The notes: generated from the letters alone by a model not told the origin. Counted from the first letter of the stretch, positions 1 through 8,878 are shown. The stretch: 41,186 nucleotides of DNA from an uncultured Akkermansia sp. (GCA_904501975.1 CAJGCZ010000018.1:1-41186), one strand, 5' to 3'. Program-made: numbers and translations.

Positions 1-92
1 ACATGGCATGTTAAGAGCCACGCTTTCTGTCGGCCCTCGTTGCCGTCGCGTTCGCTCCGGCGCCTCGGGGCTCCGATTTTCTTTTCCCCATA

Positions 93-112
93 CCGGGGGC
101 TTGCGCCCCCGG
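93..112. repeat. GC-rich intergenic hairpin
   Basis: CCGGGGGC (93-100) pairs with GCCCCCGG (105-112) around a TTGC loop, an 8-bp perfect stem. There is no T-run on the + side, so it is not a clear terminator. It lies in a 249-base stretch at the window edge in which I see no convincing gene, only palindromic repeats. Confidence 0.6.
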
Positions 113-145
113 CTATGTGTCTGTCGTCCTCCGGACTCTTAAATT

Positions 146-201
146 CCGTTCGCTTCGCTCACATCAATGAACCCCACAAATTGCTATTTGTGGGGCTATC
201 A
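146..201. repeat. Intergenic repeat with 10-bp hairpin, inverted copy near 41 kb
   Basis: CCCCACAAAT (172-181) and ATTTGTGGGG (186-195) form a perfect 10-bp stem with a TGCT loop. The preceding bases 146-170 (CCGTTCGCTTCGCTCACATC and on) recur in reverse complement, with a few changes, at 40989-41016, again next to an AATTTGTGGGG arm. It therefore belongs to a dispersed repeat family present at both ends of the window. Family identity is unknown. Confidence 0.6.
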
Positions 202-249
202 ACTAAAAACTTTAACAGGGCTTTCTACAAAAAATCCGTCTGTGCGGTA

Positions 250-1275
250 TTAACGGGAAAGCTTACGTTGGAACCAAGAATCGGCCTTCAACAGGAGAAC
301 GGAAATAATGAGGGTCAACAGCACAGCCCAAGCTGTTGAGCTATACCCCGGCATGGGATTTTTAACGAACCACGGCAGATACTCCTCAAAATACGTTGTC
401 ATGGCCAACAAGGGCACGTGCGTGAGGTACACCGGATAGGTTAAAGCCGCAAGGTAGCTCACCTTACCGGCCAGGGCATCAGAGCACTGTATCTTTGCCA
501 AATACAGGCACGGAATGAGCAGCACAAAGAAGAAGGTCGACATCAAATCGAAGGGCAAGGAATAGTTAAACCATCCCAAGTGACTCTCTTGCTTAAGCAC
601 CATAAAGGCAATACCCGTTATCACAAAGAAAACAGCAGCAGGCCACGTGGCATAACGCACCAGGGCAGAATCTTTACCACCCTTTTGTTGCAAATGCAGG
701 CACAAGTCGGCCGCCACAAGGCCCAGCACAAACTGCCAACAGCGAGCAACGGAAGAGAAGTACAGGCCGGAGGCAAACATATTGTTACCCGGTATAAGCA
801 GGTACAAATAGGAGGTAAAGGCAGTTGTTACCAACGCACAGCTCAAAATGCCGTACTTTTTGGTGCTCAGGTAATAGAAAAACGGCACCAACAGCAGCAT
901 GCTGCACTCCACAGACATATACCACATGGGAGTGTTGAAATACATGAGCCAGTGGGTCATGCTGAACTTGCCCCACGGCTCCGGCACCCAAGCCGTTTGC
1001 AGCTGCCCCATATAGGCCTTCCACAAAATCCCCATCAGGAGCGCCACCACCATCAGCGGCACCAATCGGCGTACTTTGGAGGTATAGAAGGCCACCGTAT
1101 CAAAAACCGAACGCCGGCGTATATACAAGCCGGCAAAAAAGCCGCTCATCACCAAAAATCCGTTCACCATCAACGGACCGCTACTGGGGCGCTCCGGGGT
1201 GTAATGGTAGACGAATACGCCGATACACAAAAAGATTCTAAAAAAATCCAGCAACAATGCGCGTCCTTTATCCAT
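250..1275 (-). CDS. Acyltransferase 3 family integral membrane protein
   Basis: A 341-residue polytopic membrane protein resembling the acyltransferase-3 (OafA/NodX-like) family, which transfers acyl groups to carbohydrates of the envelope or to secreted polymers. The N-terminus reads DFFRIFLCIGVFVYHY, matching the family's first membrane segment with its conserved arginine and histidine. Roughly ten hydrophobic segments follow, and the length fits the family (about 330-380). I place the start at the ATG at 1275: GGAG lies 9 bases upstream, while the in-frame ATG at 1284 abuts that GGAG and the most upstream candidate at 1302 falls inside the predicted -10 box. The gene stands alone, transcribed away from fabH, and its 3' side runs into repeats. 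The substrate cannot be deduced. Confidence 0.8.
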   Translation of the reverse strand: MDKGRALLLDFFRIFLCIGVFVYHYTPERPSSGPLMVNGFLVMSGFFAGLYIRRRSVFDTVAFYTSKVRRLVPLMVVALLMGILWKAYMGQLQTAWVPEPWGKFSMTHWLMYFNTPMWYMSVECSMLLLVPFFYYLSTKKYGILSCALVTTAFTSYLYLLIPGNNMFASGLYFSSVARCWQFVLGLVAADLCLHLQQKGGKDSALVRYATWPAAVFFVITGIAFMVLKQESHLGWFNYSLPFDLMSTFFFVLLIPCLYLAKIQCSDALAGKVSYLAALTYPVYLTHVPLLAMTTYFEEYLPWFVKNPMPGYSSTAWAVLLTLIISVLLLKADSWFQRKLSR

Positions 1276-1297
1276 AGTTATCATCTCCGTGCAACGA

Positions 1298-1326
1298 AGC
1301 ATACACTATTTCACCCACCTTGTACA
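1298..1326 (-). promoter_or_regulatory. Predicted sigma70-type promoter for the acyltransferase
   Basis: Reading the minus strand: TGTACA (1326-1321), 17-base spacer, TATGCT (1303-1298). The transcript would start near 1291, giving a leader of about 16 bases that contains the GGAG ribosome-binding site. The -35 box is weak. Confidence 0.45.
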
Positions 1327-1574
1327 GCGCTAATATGTTAGGCCACCAGAAAAAAACAAGAGAAAGGAAACCTAGCGAAAAGTACAATTTGTTAAGCCAT
1401 GCAGCTTTATACGCGGAGCACAACTACATGAGAACCCCGGTCTGCAGCGGCGACATTTTACTGTTTTTCACGCAAAAACGGCAACATCCTATCATTTTGG
1501 CAGGCTTTTCCGGCAAAAAAATCGCCACTATGGGCACCTATCCACAAAAAAAGCTAGCGTTTACTCTAACTACA
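1327..1574. other. Intergenic region without a recognisable gene
   Basis: This lies between the divergent acyltransferase and fabH. A small open frame at 1320-1577 (+) has no family resemblance, no ribosome-binding site and a low-complexity composition, so I do not call it. It probably holds only regulatory sequence for the two flanking promoters. Confidence 0.5.
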
Positions 1575-1583
1575 TGATATAAT
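1575..1583 (+). promoter_or_regulatory. Extended -10 promoter element upstream of fabH
   Basis: TGATATAAT is a perfect extended -10 (TGn plus TATAAT). No good -35 is visible at the usual distance, as expected for extended -10 promoters. The transcript would start near 1590, giving a leader of 31 or 46 bases depending on the fabH start used. Confidence 0.6.
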
Positions 1584-1620
1584 TCCCACGTTCCCTGAGG
1601 GGAAGAGTCGTAATAAAATA

Positions 1621-2652
1621 TTGAATGCAACCGTTATGAACGATCTCACGAAGCCTTTCAAACGTCTTCCGGTAGCTCTTATCGGCACCGGCTCCTATGT
1701 ACCGGAAACCCGTCTTACAAACTCCGACTTGGAGAAGATGGTAGACACCTCGAACGAGTGGATTATTGAGCGCACCGGTATTGAAGAGCGCCGCATTGCC
1801 GCCCCCGGAGAAAGAACCAGCGACATGGCTACGCATGCAGCACGCCGCGCCATGGAAGCAGCCGGGGTAACAGCAGAGGAAATCGACCTCATCATCGTGG
1901 GCACCGTAACACCGGATACATTCACGCCCTCCACCGCATGCTATGTGCAGGCTAACTTGGGCGCCGTGAATGCCGCTGCATTTGATATTTCTGCCGCTTG
2001 CTCCAGTTTCCTGTTTGCCTTGAAGACCGCCGTACAGTACATTGGTTGCGGCCAGGCCAAGACCGCCCTCATCATTGCTTCCGAAAAGCTTAGCCACATT
2101 GTTAACTGGGAGGACCGCTCCACTTGCGTTCTCTTTGGTGATGGAGCCGGCGCTGCAGTACTGCGCACCGGTACCGGCATCGAGGGCGACAGCGCCGTGC
2201 TTGCCACCGATATTGGTTCCGACGGCACCCTGACTGACCTGCTCATGGTCCCCGGCGGCGGCTCTGCCATTCCCACCACCGAGGAGAACATCCACGAAAA
2301 GCTGTACACCTTGGCCATGCGCGGCAACGAAGTATTCCGCCACGCCGTAGCCCACATGAAGGACTCTGCACTGTCCCTCATTGAGCGCACCGGCATTAAG
2401 CCCGAGGAGGTATCCTTGGTGATTCCGCACCAGGCCAACCTGCGCATTATTAATGCAGTAGCTCAGCGTCTTGGCATTCCTGTAGAGCGCGTCTTCATCA
2501 ACCTGCAGAAGTACGGCAACACCTCCGGTGCAGCTTGCGCCATTGCTTTGGATGAAGCCTTGCGCGCCGGTAAGGCTAAGAAGGGCGACATCATCCTGAT
2601 GGTCACCTTCGGTGCCGGTCTTACCTGGAGCAGCGCCGCCATCCGCCTGTAA
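1621..2652 (+). CDS. fabH: 3-oxoacyl-[acyl-carrier-protein] synthase III (KAS III)
   Basis: FabH condenses acetyl-CoA (or another short acyl-CoA) with malonyl-ACP to start fatty-acid synthesis in the cytoplasm. The thiolase-fold active site is complete: Cys127 in AACSSF, His270 in IPHQAN and Asn300 in KYGNTSG (numbering from 1621). The family signature IPVERVFINLQKYGN precedes the Asn. The listed start is a TTG; an in-frame ATG at 1636 would give 338 residues. Neither has a well-placed Shine-Dalgarno (AGGGGA at 1598-1603 is 17 bases from the TTG), so the start is unsettled. The gene has its own extended -10 promoter and is followed by a strong hairpin, so it looks monocistronic, away from the usual plsX-fabH-fabD cluster. 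Confidence 0.95.
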   Translation: MNATVMNDLTKPFKRLPVALIGTGSYVPETRLTNSDLEKMVDTSNEWIIERTGIEERRIAAPGERTSDMATHAARRAMEAAGVTAEEIDLIIVGTVTPDTFTPSTACYVQANLGAVNAAAFDISAACSSFLFALKTAVQYIGCGQAKTALIIASEKLSHIVNWEDRSTCVLFGDGAGAAVLRTGTGIEGDSAVLATDIGSDGTLTDLLMVPGGGSAIPTTEENIHEKLYTLAMRGNEVFRHAVAHMKDSALSLIERTGIKPEEVSLVIPHQANLRIINAVAQRLGIPVERVFINLQKYGNTSGAACAIALDEALRAGKAKKGDIILMVTFGAGLTWSSAAIRL

Positions 2653-2678
2653 CTTTTATTTACAACAACTTAGATTAA

Positions 2679-2711
2679 CCGGAGAAACGGGGTGCACCCC
2701 CGTTTCTCCGG
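2679..2711 (+). terminator. Strong hairpin after fabH
   Basis: A perfect 14-bp stem, CCGGAGAAACGGGG (2679-2692) with CCCCGTTTCTCCGG (2698-2711), and a TGCAC loop. Only a poor T-run follows (GTCATTGTTT). It probably terminates or punctuates fabH transcription before mfd. Confidence 0.7.
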
Positions 2712-2735
2712 CGTCATTGTTTACCAAGGGAAAGC

Positions 2736-5700
2736 ATGTTACCATCCATCATCGGTTATGTAAGCAAAGACTCCGCCTTTAAGGCCGAGTTAAAGATGCT
2801 GCACACCGGTGACACGAGAGAAAATCCGCTCATCTTCCCGCATGTATGCCCTGCTTCGCTCTCGTTTATGGTGGCGCTAGTGGCCGCTCAGAACAAAGGC
2901 GGACGCCGCATTTGGGCTATAGCAGATAGCCTGCCTACCCAGGAGCGTGTGGCTGCAGAGCTTGCGGTATGGGACACGAAGGGTATTTTTGTACCGGAGC
3001 GAGAGGTGCACATCAACAACGGGCTGAGCGACCCGGACCTTGCCGCTGAACGATTGGAAGCGCTGCATTCCATTACCGCGGAGCACAAAGAACCCACGGT
3101 TATCATTACCACGGCAGCCGGGTTGCAGCAAACCGCCCCGCTCCTTACCCGCGACAGCGCAGAAATACTCACATTGCACACCGGCGATGAATACCCACCG
3201 GAGCAATTAACCGCCCTGCTGACAGAGCATGGATTTGACCGCGTGGACCAAGTGATAGCCCGCAGCCAATGGAGCTTACGAGGCGGCATTCTGGATGTTT
3301 TTCCCCTTCAATCAGCCTGGCCCCTGCGCTTGGAGTTTTTTGGAGACGAGCTGGAGAGCATCCGCATTTTTGAGATAGATAGCCAGCTGTCTACCAAAAA
3401 GATAGAAAGCGCAGAGCTCATCCTCGAAGAGCCTCCGGCAGACCGCTTATTGAAGGATTTTATAGCCCCGCAAGACTGGATTATCAGTCTACCCGGCAGC
3501 GGCGTACCGGGAGACGTGGTGATTTTTGAGACACCGCCGGACATTGTGGATGCCGTGCCGGAGATTGAAGAGCTGACCCAGCAAACACCCTTTGCCACCT
3601 ACGCCACCCCCTTGGGCACCTTTGATAGCGGTGACTTTGTGATGCAAGAGGCCAAACGAGCCTTAGCCCGCATCAACCTCATGAAGTGGAAGGAGGAAAA
3701 ATGGCGCATCGTCATGTTCTTTCCGCAGCAGGGAGAAAAAGCCAGATTCGAGGAAATATGCGGAGAGGACGAAGCGTGGACAGCCGTGCAAAGCAGAGAC
3801 GGCGACCTTCCCTTCGGCTTTACCATACCTCAAGCCAAACTGGCCGTCTTGTCCTCTGCAGAAATCTTTGGCCGCTACACCACCCCGCATGCCCGCCGCA
3901 AGGCAGACCGCGAGGAACGCATGCGCCGCGAGCGCGCGCAAGCACCGCTGCGTGAAATTTTGCCGGGGGATTACGTGGTGCATGCCGCCCACGGTCTGGG
4001 AAAATTTGTGGGCATTGTGCAGGACGACAAAACCGGTGAAGAAGAGCTGCATATTCGCTACGCCGGAGAAGTTTTATTGCGCATACCGCTTAGCCAAGCC
4101 CACTTGGTATCAAAATATGTGGGGTTAGGCGCAAAAACGCCGGAGCTCTCAAAGCTGGGAGATGCCCGCTGGAAACGCGCCTGCCAGGCGGCAGAAAAAG
4201 CTATTCAGGACTACGCTGCGCAGTTGCTGGAAATTCAGGCCGAGCGAGAAAGCAACAACGGCTACGCCCACCCGGCAGACTCCTCGTGGATGTGGCAATT
4301 TGAAGCCTCCTTCCCGTATCGAGAAACCCCGGACCAGTTGCGTGCCATCAAGCAATGCAAGGCAGATATGGAATCACCCCGCCCCATGGACCGCCTGATT
4401 TGCGGCGATGTGGGATTCGGCAAAACAGAGGTGGCCATTCGCGCCGCATTCAAGTGTGTAACAGGCGGTAAACAAGCTGCCATTTTGGCGCCCACAACCG
4501 TATTGGCAGACCAACACTACCATACCTTCCGCAACCGCATGAGCGAATACCCGATTCGCATCGAGCTACTTAGCCGTTTCACCCCGGCTAAAAAAGCGGC
4601 GGAGATTATTGAAGGCATCAACAATGGCTCGGTTGATATTGTGGTGGGCACACACAGGCTGATTTCTAAAAACGTCAATTTTAAGAATCTGGGCTTAGCC
4701 GTTATTGATGAAGAACAGAGGTTCGGAGTCAGACACAAGGAGCAATTCAAGCGCATGTTCCGCATGGTGGATATGCTCACCCTCTCAGCCACCCCCATAC
4801 CGCGCACCCTGTATGTGGCACTGATGGGCGCCCGAGACATGAGCACCATTGACACAGCACCCCTCAACCGCCTACCGGTACAAACCGCGGTTTGCCCTTA
4901 CAATGAAGAGCTGATTGCGCGTGCCATTGAGCGCGAGCTGGCTCGCAATGGGCAAGTATTTTTCCTGCATAACCGCGTTTCCTCCATCCACAAGATGGCA
5001 GAAAAGCTGCAAAAGCTGGTACCCAAGGCTCGCATTGTGGTAGGACACGGGCAAATGGATAAGGGCGATTTGGAATGCGTGATGCGCGATTTCATCAACG
5101 GAATGGCCGATGTGTTGCTCTCCACCACCATTATTGAGAGCGGCATTGATATTCCCAATGCCAACACCATTATTATTGACCGCGCAGACCGCTTCGGGCT
5201 GGCAGATTTGTACCAGTTGCGCGGGCGAGTCGGGCGTGGCGGGCACCGCGCCTACGCCTACCTACTGCTTCCGGAAGACGCCATGTGCACAGGCGATGCT
5301 CGCAAACGCGTGGCAGCTATCAAACAATATACGGAGCTGGGCAGCGGGTTTAAGATTGCTATGCGCGATTTGGAAATCCGCGGCGCCGGCAACTTGCTGG
5401 GGACTCAGCAAAGCGGGCATATTGCCGCTATCGGCTTCGAGCTCTATTGCCAGCTTTTACGCCAGTCCATAGACCATTTGCAGGGCAAGGCCCCGTCCAT
5501 TCGCGCGGAAGCACAACTGAAGGCGGATTTCCTCTGCGTGAGCGAGGCCTCTATGGCCACGCGCCCCGATGCGGATAAGCTCATCGGCTCCTTTATCCCG
5601 ACCACCTGGGTAGAAAGCACGCAAGTGCGCATGAGCTGCTACACCCAATTAGCCGCCACCCTTACCTTGGACGATGTGGATGACTTAGAGCGCCAGTGGA

Positions 5701-5930
5701 TAGACCGCTTCGGCAAATTACCCCGCCAAGCGAGAAATCTTCTTATTTGCCACAAAATCAAGATTTTGGCCACACGCCGCCACATTACAGCCGTGGAAAT
5801 ATCCGGGCAAAAATTGCTGCTTACCCGCAACAATAACTACATTACCCTCGACAACCGCTTCCCGAGGCTGCAAAAAATAAAGCCTACGGATAAATTGTAC
5901 GAAACCCTGCGTTTCCTGCAAGAAATGTAA
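2736..5930 (+). CDS. mfd: Transcription-repair coupling factor Mfd
   Basis: Mfd is an ATP-driven DNA translocase that removes RNA polymerase stalled at lesions and recruits UvrA. The 1064 residues show the family order: an N-terminal UvrB-like region (about 1-340), a CarD-like RNA-polymerase-interaction domain starting at PGDYVVHAAHGLGKF (from 410), and a RecG-like motor with Walker A GDVGFGKT (557-564) and DEEQ box (658-661). Helicase motifs LSATPIPRTL, ESGIDIPNANT and QLRGRVGR follow, then the C-terminal TRCF domain. It is somewhat shorter than the E. coli protein (about 1150). The ATG at 2736 has AAGGGAAA just upstream. The gene is followed, after 11 bases, by a convergent minus-strand gene, with no clear terminator between them. 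Confidence 0.97.
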   Translation: MLPSIIGYVSKDSAFKAELKMLHTGDTRENPLIFPHVCPASLSFMVALVAAQNKGGRRIWAIADSLPTQERVAAELAVWDTKGIFVPEREVHINNGLSDPDLAAERLEALHSITAEHKEPTVIITTAAGLQQTAPLLTRDSAEILTLHTGDEYPPEQLTALLTEHGFDRVDQVIARSQWSLRGGILDVFPLQSAWPLRLEFFGDELESIRIFEIDSQLSTKKIESAELILEEPPADRLLKDFIAPQDWIISLPGSGVPGDVVIFETPPDIVDAVPEIEELTQQTPFATYATPLGTFDSGDFVMQEAKRALARINLMKWKEEKWRIVMFFPQQGEKARFEEICGEDEAWTAVQSRDGDLPFGFTIPQAKLAVLSSAEIFGRYTTPHARRKADREERMRRERAQAPLREILPGDYVVHAAHGLGKFVGIVQDDKTGEEELHIRYAGEVLLRIPLSQAHLVSKYVGLGAKTPELSKLGDARWKRACQAAEKAIQDYAAQLLEIQAERESNNGYAHPADSSWMWQFEASFPYRETPDQLRAIKQCKADMESPRPMDRLICGDVGFGKTEVAIRAAFKCVTGGKQAAILAPTTVLADQHYHTFRNRMSEYPIRIELLSRFTPAKKAAEIIEGINNGSVDIVVGTHRLISKNVNFKNLGLAVIDEEQRFGVRHKEQFKRMFRMVDMLTLSATPIPRTLYVALMGARDMSTIDTAPLNRLPVQTAVCPYNEELIARAIERELARNGQVFFLHNRVSSIHKMAEKLQKLVPKARIVVGHGQMDKGDLECVMRDFINGMADVLLSTTIIESGIDIPNANTIIIDRADRFGLADLYQLRGRVGRGGHRAYAYLLLPEDAMCTGDARKRVAAIKQYTELGSGFKIAMRDLEIRGAGNLLGTQQSGHIAAIGFELYCQLLRQSIDHLQGKAPSIRAEAQLKADFLCVSEASMATRPDADKLIGSFIPTTWVESTQVRMSCYTQLAATLTLDDVDDLERQWIDRFGKLPRQARNLLICHKIKILATRRHITAVEISGQKLLLTRNNNYITLDNRFPRLQKIKPTDKLYETLRFLQEM

Positions 5931-5941
5931 TATTGAAACAA

Positions 5942-6313
5942 TCAATATTCATCGCCACCGTGCAGACTCTGCTCTGCCGGCACATAAGCGACATCTACCT
6001 CACGCTGGCCATTATCAGGATAAACGATGGTGTTACCACCGATTGCGGCAGCACTTTGCTTGATAGACTGCATCATCTCCTCATCGCCGTACTCTAAACG
6101 AGCCCCTTTGTGAAGCACAAACTTGCCCACCACAATCATCTGCGGATTCTCCGGCAAAAGCGGCAAAAACTCCACCTCATACGGCTCCACCTGCGGACGG
6201 CTGCACTCAATGGGCACAGGCACTACCTCCCAATAACGGCCAATAAACGGGCCCTCCTTCTGCCAACAGCTTACCATCGACAAAACAGTCAACACGGCTA
6301 ACAAGGCTTTCAT
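5942..6313 (-). CDS. Small putative lipoprotein, unknown function
   Basis: The 123-residue product starts MKALLAVLTVLSMVSC: a short positive N-terminus, a hydrophobic stretch and a cysteine at 16 that could be a lipobox, so export and lipid anchoring are plausible. I recognise no domain in the rest, which contains the segment AIGGNTIVYPDNGQREVDVAYVP. The ATG at 6313 is chosen because GGGAG lies 9 bases upstream and the signal peptide begins there. It follows the minus-strand gene ending at 6334 by 20 bases, so the two are probably co-transcribed. The 3' end lies 11 bases from the end of mfd. Confidence 0.6.
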   Translation of the reverse strand: MKALLAVLTVLSMVSCWQKEGPFIGRYWEVVPVPIECSRPQVEPYEVEFLPLLPENPQMIVVGKFVLHKGARLEYGDEEMMQSIKQSAAAIGGNTIVYPDNGQREVDVAYVPAEQSLHGGDEY

Positions 6314-6333
6314 GGATGCGTGCTCCCTTTCTA

Positions 6334-6597
6334 TCAATAGGTTTCAGCAGATTCAAAACTACAGCAGAAAACAGGCTTGCCATCTGCCAACAAATCGACA
6401 CAAACGCTCTCCACTTCAATTCTCACGCGGTAGGCATCATAATCTGCCGGAGGTGCCGGGCGGAATCGGCGCACCTTATCCGGAGAAAGCACGGCAGAGC
6501 GCAATACGCACACCAACTGGGAGTTGCGCATACGCCTTACCTCATCATAATTGGAAATAGGCAACCGAAGAACTGGAACGTCTTTACTCACGCGCAT
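6334..6597 (-). CDS. Small hypothetical protein
   Basis: An open frame of about 87 residues with no recognisable domain; it is moderately basic in the first half (RLPISNYDEVRRMRNSQL) and ends CCSFESAETY. The start is uncertain. A near-consensus promoter ends one base before the ATG at 6597, so the transcript should begin at about 6592. That makes the in-frame GTG at 6591 (85 residues) the better start and the mRNA leaderless. It precedes the putative lipoprotein gene in the same direction. The good promoter is the main reason to believe this gene. Confidence 0.45.
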   Translation of the reverse strand: MRVSKDVPVLRLPISNYDEVRRMRNSQLVCVLRSAVLSPDKVRRFRPAPPADYDAYRVRIEVESVCVDLLADGKPVFCCSFESAETY

Positions 6598-6598
6598 G

Positions 6599-6626
6599 AA
6601 TATACACCATTCTAACCATTTGTCAA
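6599..6626 (-). promoter_or_regulatory. Near-consensus sigma70-type promoter
   Basis: Minus strand: TTGACA (6626-6621), 16-base spacer, TATATT (6604-6599). The transcript start falls close to the GTG at 6591, so the downstream small gene would be read from a leaderless mRNA. Confidence 0.7.
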
Positions 6627-6814
6627 GCATGGAAGCAGCGGCGGGGTACAGTTTGTACGCAGAAGTAAAAACCGGCACTCAAAGTCGGCAAAACAGCAAG
6701 CTCCGGATTCTGTTTTAAGTGGAAAAGAAAGCCGAACACATGAGGAAAAAGCAGTAAATCCGGACTTACACAGGAAATTGCTAAAATATTTTGCGGGAGA
6801 GGTCTATTTTTTTC

Positions 6815-6843
6815 TTGAAGGGAGAGGGGCTAGGAGTTAGAAT
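6815..6843 (+). promoter_or_regulatory. Predicted promoter of lpxA
   Basis: TTGAAG (6815-6820), 17-base spacer, TAGAAT (6838-6843). The lpxA ATG at 6850 is only 6 bases after the -10, exactly where transcription should start. An AGGAG at 6832-6836 lies inside the spacer and would not be in this transcript. An alternative -10 (TAAAAT, 6782-6787) further upstream cannot be excluded. Confidence 0.5.
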
Positions 6844-6849
6844 GCAGTT

Positions 6850-7632
6850 ATGGCTCAGATTCATCCTACAGCAATCATAGATCCGACCGCAGAATTGGCG
6901 GACGACGTAAAGGTAGGGCCGTACTGCATTATCGGCCCGCATGTAAAACTTGGCGAAGGCTGCGTATTGCATAACCATGTAGTGTTAGGCGGACCGTCAA
7001 CATTCGGTAAGGGCAATGAGTTCTTCCCCTTCTCCGTCATTGGTCTTAAAACGCAGGATTTGAAGTACAAAGGTGAGCCGACCTGGCTGGAAGTGGGCGA
7101 CTACAACGTGTTCCGCGAAAACTGCAACATTAACCGCTCCACCACGCCGGAAACAAAGACCATCATTGGCAGCCACAACCTTTTCCTTATCAACAGCCAT
7201 GCAGGCCACGAATGCGTCATTGGCAACCACTGCATTTTGTCCGGCTTTGCAGCCGTTGCAGGCCACTGCACCGTAGGCGACTGGGCTATCATTGGCGGTT
7301 GCTCCGCCATGCACCAGTTTGTGCGCGTGGGTGAGCACGCCATGGTAGGCGGTGCAGCCCGCATTACGCAGGACGTAGCTCCGTACATGATTGCTGAGGG
7401 TAATCCGGCCATGCTGCGCACGGTAAACACGGTAGGCTTGCAGCGCCGTGGCTTCAGCGAAGAAGACATTAAGGCTCTGAAGTTCGCTTACAGAAAACTC
7501 TTCCTGAACAAGAAGGATGTGGTAACGGATAAGATTCCGGAGGTATTGGCTGATGCGACATACGGCTCTAACCCGCGCATTGCCACGCTGATTAACTTCC
7601 TGCAAACATCTGAGCGAAGCTTCCTTCGTTAA
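6850..7632 (+). CDS. lpxA: Acyl-ACP--UDP-N-acetylglucosamine O-acyltransferase LpxA
   Basis: LpxA acylates UDP-GlcNAc at the 3-OH, the first step of lipid A synthesis, in the cytoplasm. The 260-residue protein has the left-handed beta-helix hexapeptide pattern from residue 5 (HPTAIIDPTAELADDVKVG). The catalytic region NSHAGHECVIGNH has His117 and His120, matching E. coli His122 and His125. AIIGGCSAMHQFVRVGEHAMVGG and the GLQRRGFS helix of the C-terminal domain follow. Length is typical. The stop codon overlaps the ATG of gph (TAATG). In many Gram-negatives lpxA sits with lpxD, fabZ and lpxB; here it is linked to gph and rlmH instead. Confidence 0.96.
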   Translation: MAQIHPTAIIDPTAELADDVKVGPYCIIGPHVKLGEGCVLHNHVVLGGPSTFGKGNEFFPFSVIGLKTQDLKYKGEPTWLEVGDYNVFRENCNINRSTTPETKTIIGSHNLFLINSHAGHECVIGNHCILSGFAAVAGHCTVGDWAIIGGCSAMHQFVRVGEHAMVGGAARITQDVAPYMIAEGNPAMLRTVNTVGLQRRGFSEEDIKALKFAYRKLFLNKKDVVTDKIPEVLADATYGSNPRIATLINFLQTSERSFLR

Positions 7633-8297
7633 TGAAACGCCATATCGTCTTTGACCTTGACGGAACCTTGGTAGATTCTCTACCCGGGATTGCGGAAGGA
7701 GTCAATAGATCCCTGCGAGCCTTGGGCTTGCAGGAACACAGCCCCGCCGCCATTCGCAACATGATTGGCAGCGGGGCGGCGAATCTTTGCGGCAAAGCCT
7801 TGGGCTACGAAGATGCTGCCCACACACCGCCGGATGAGTTAGAGGCCCTGCACAGTATTTTTCGCAAGGAATACCCCACTTGCTGGCAAGGCGACTACAC
7901 ACGCCCCTATGCCGGCATAGCGGATATGCTAACCCGCCTGAGCGGAGAGGGAGCCATGCTGGCCGTGTTGTCGAACAAACCGCACGATGTGACGGAACCC
8001 ATGGTTAAGGCGCTTTTTCCGCATATTCCGTTCAGCTTCATCATGGGGCACACCGGGCAATTTCCTCGCAAACCGGCACCGGATGCCCTGCTGCACATGG
8101 CAGAAAGTTGGGGGGTAGCACCGCAGGAGGTAGTACTCGTGGGCGATTCCCTGTTTGATGCACAAACGGCCAAAAACGCCGGAGCCGCCACCGCCTTGGT
8201 AGCGTGGGGCTATGCCAACATCTGCGAATTAGCCGCTTGGCCTGCCCCTTTATTCGGCTCTGTTGATGAGCTACACCACTACCTGAGCCAAAGCTGA
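7632..8297 (+). CDS. gph: HAD-family phosphatase, probable phosphoglycolate phosphatase
   Basis: A 221-residue HAD hydrolase. Motif I is FDLDGTLVDS (Asp8 nucleophile, Asp10 acid). Motif II is VLSNKP, the lysine of motif III is in RKPAPDALLH, and motif IV is VLVGDSLFDAQTAKNAG. The helical cap between motifs I and II is of the Gph/PGMB type. The likely role is removal of 2-phosphoglycolate, formed by DNA repair or oxygenase chemistry, but HAD specificity cannot be fixed from sequence alone. Its start overlaps the lpxA stop by one base, so translation is probably coupled. Confidence 0.82.
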   Translation: MKRHIVFDLDGTLVDSLPGIAEGVNRSLRALGLQEHSPAAIRNMIGSGAANLCGKALGYEDAAHTPPDELEALHSIFRKEYPTCWQGDYTRPYAGIADMLTRLSGEGAMLAVLSNKPHDVTEPMVKALFPHIPFSFIMGHTGQFPRKPAPDALLHMAESWGVAPQEVVLVGDSLFDAQTAKNAGAATALVAWGYANICELAAWPAPLFGSVDELHHYLSQS

Positions 8298-8307
8298 TTA
8301 TACTGCT

Positions 8308-8748
8308 ATGGATTTTATCATTTTAGCTGCAGCCAAACCCTCCATCGCCTATGCCCGACAAGGGGTTGCCTTTTTTGAGGAGCGGCTCAAACCCTTCGGT
8401 AAGGTGGAAATTCGCTATGTGAAGGCCGGCAGCTCAGAAGAGGTATCTGCCCGTTTGTTAGAAGCCAGCAAAGGCTGCTTGCGCATTGCCATGGACGAGC
8501 GCGGCGAAAATTGGACATCGAGAGAGTTTGAAAAGCGTGCCAAGGACTGGCAAATGCGAGCGGTCAAGCACGTTGCTTTTTTGATAGGGGCAGCCGATGG
8601 GCACACCCCCGCTCTGCGCGAAGCGTGCGACCATGTGCTTTGTTTAGGCAAGCATACCATGCAGCACGAGTTAGCGCTCGTTGTGTTGCTGGAGCAAATC
8701 TACCGCCTGCATACCATGCTGGCCGGCACCCCCTATCACCGAGACTAA
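8308..8748 (+). CDS. rlmH: 23S rRNA (pseudouridine-1915-N3)-methyltransferase RlmH
   Basis: RlmH is a small SPOUT methyltransferase that modifies pseudouridine 1915 in helix 69 of 23S rRNA on assembled ribosomes. The 146-residue protein has the family hallmarks: AMDERGENWTSREFEK, the SAM-binding knot FLIGAADGHTPALREAC, and the C-terminal block TMQHELALVVLLEQIYRLHTMLAGTPYH. Length is close to the family norm (about 155). It starts 10 bases after gph, the third gene of the lpxA unit. A weak stem (GCCAC/GTGGC, 8793-8811) lies downstream without a T-run. Confidence 0.93.
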   Translation: MDFIILAAAKPSIAYARQGVAFFEERLKPFGKVEIRYVKAGSSEEVSARLLEASKGCLRIAMDERGENWTSREFEKRAKDWQMRAVKHVAFLIGAADGHTPALREACDHVLCLGKHTMQHELALVVLLEQIYRLHTMLAGTPYHRD

Positions 8749-8839
8749 GGGAGGCCGATAAGCCACCCCACCCCTTGCCCAAAAACAGCTCCGCCACGGT
8801 GAAATTGTGGCAGCTTGTGGCCAAAACGAACGAAAAGGC

Positions 8840-8868
8840 TTGATTTTCATAAGCGGGTGTATTATAGT
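8840..8868 (+). promoter_or_regulatory. Predicted promoter of leuS
   Basis: TTGATT (8840-8845), 17-base spacer, TATAGT (8863-8868). The leuS ATG at 8879 is 10 bases after the -10, so the leader would be only about 3 bases. Confidence 0.55.
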
Positions 8869-8878
8869 CTCGCGCGAC

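Noticed and set aside
1320..1577. Small + strand frame between the acyltransferase and fabH
   Set aside because: No ribosome-binding site, no family resemblance, and it overlaps the fabH promoter.
8787..8815. Terminator between rlmH and leuS
   Set aside because: GCCAC/GTGGC with an outer AGCT pair folds, but there is no T-run and the stem is short; too weak to call.
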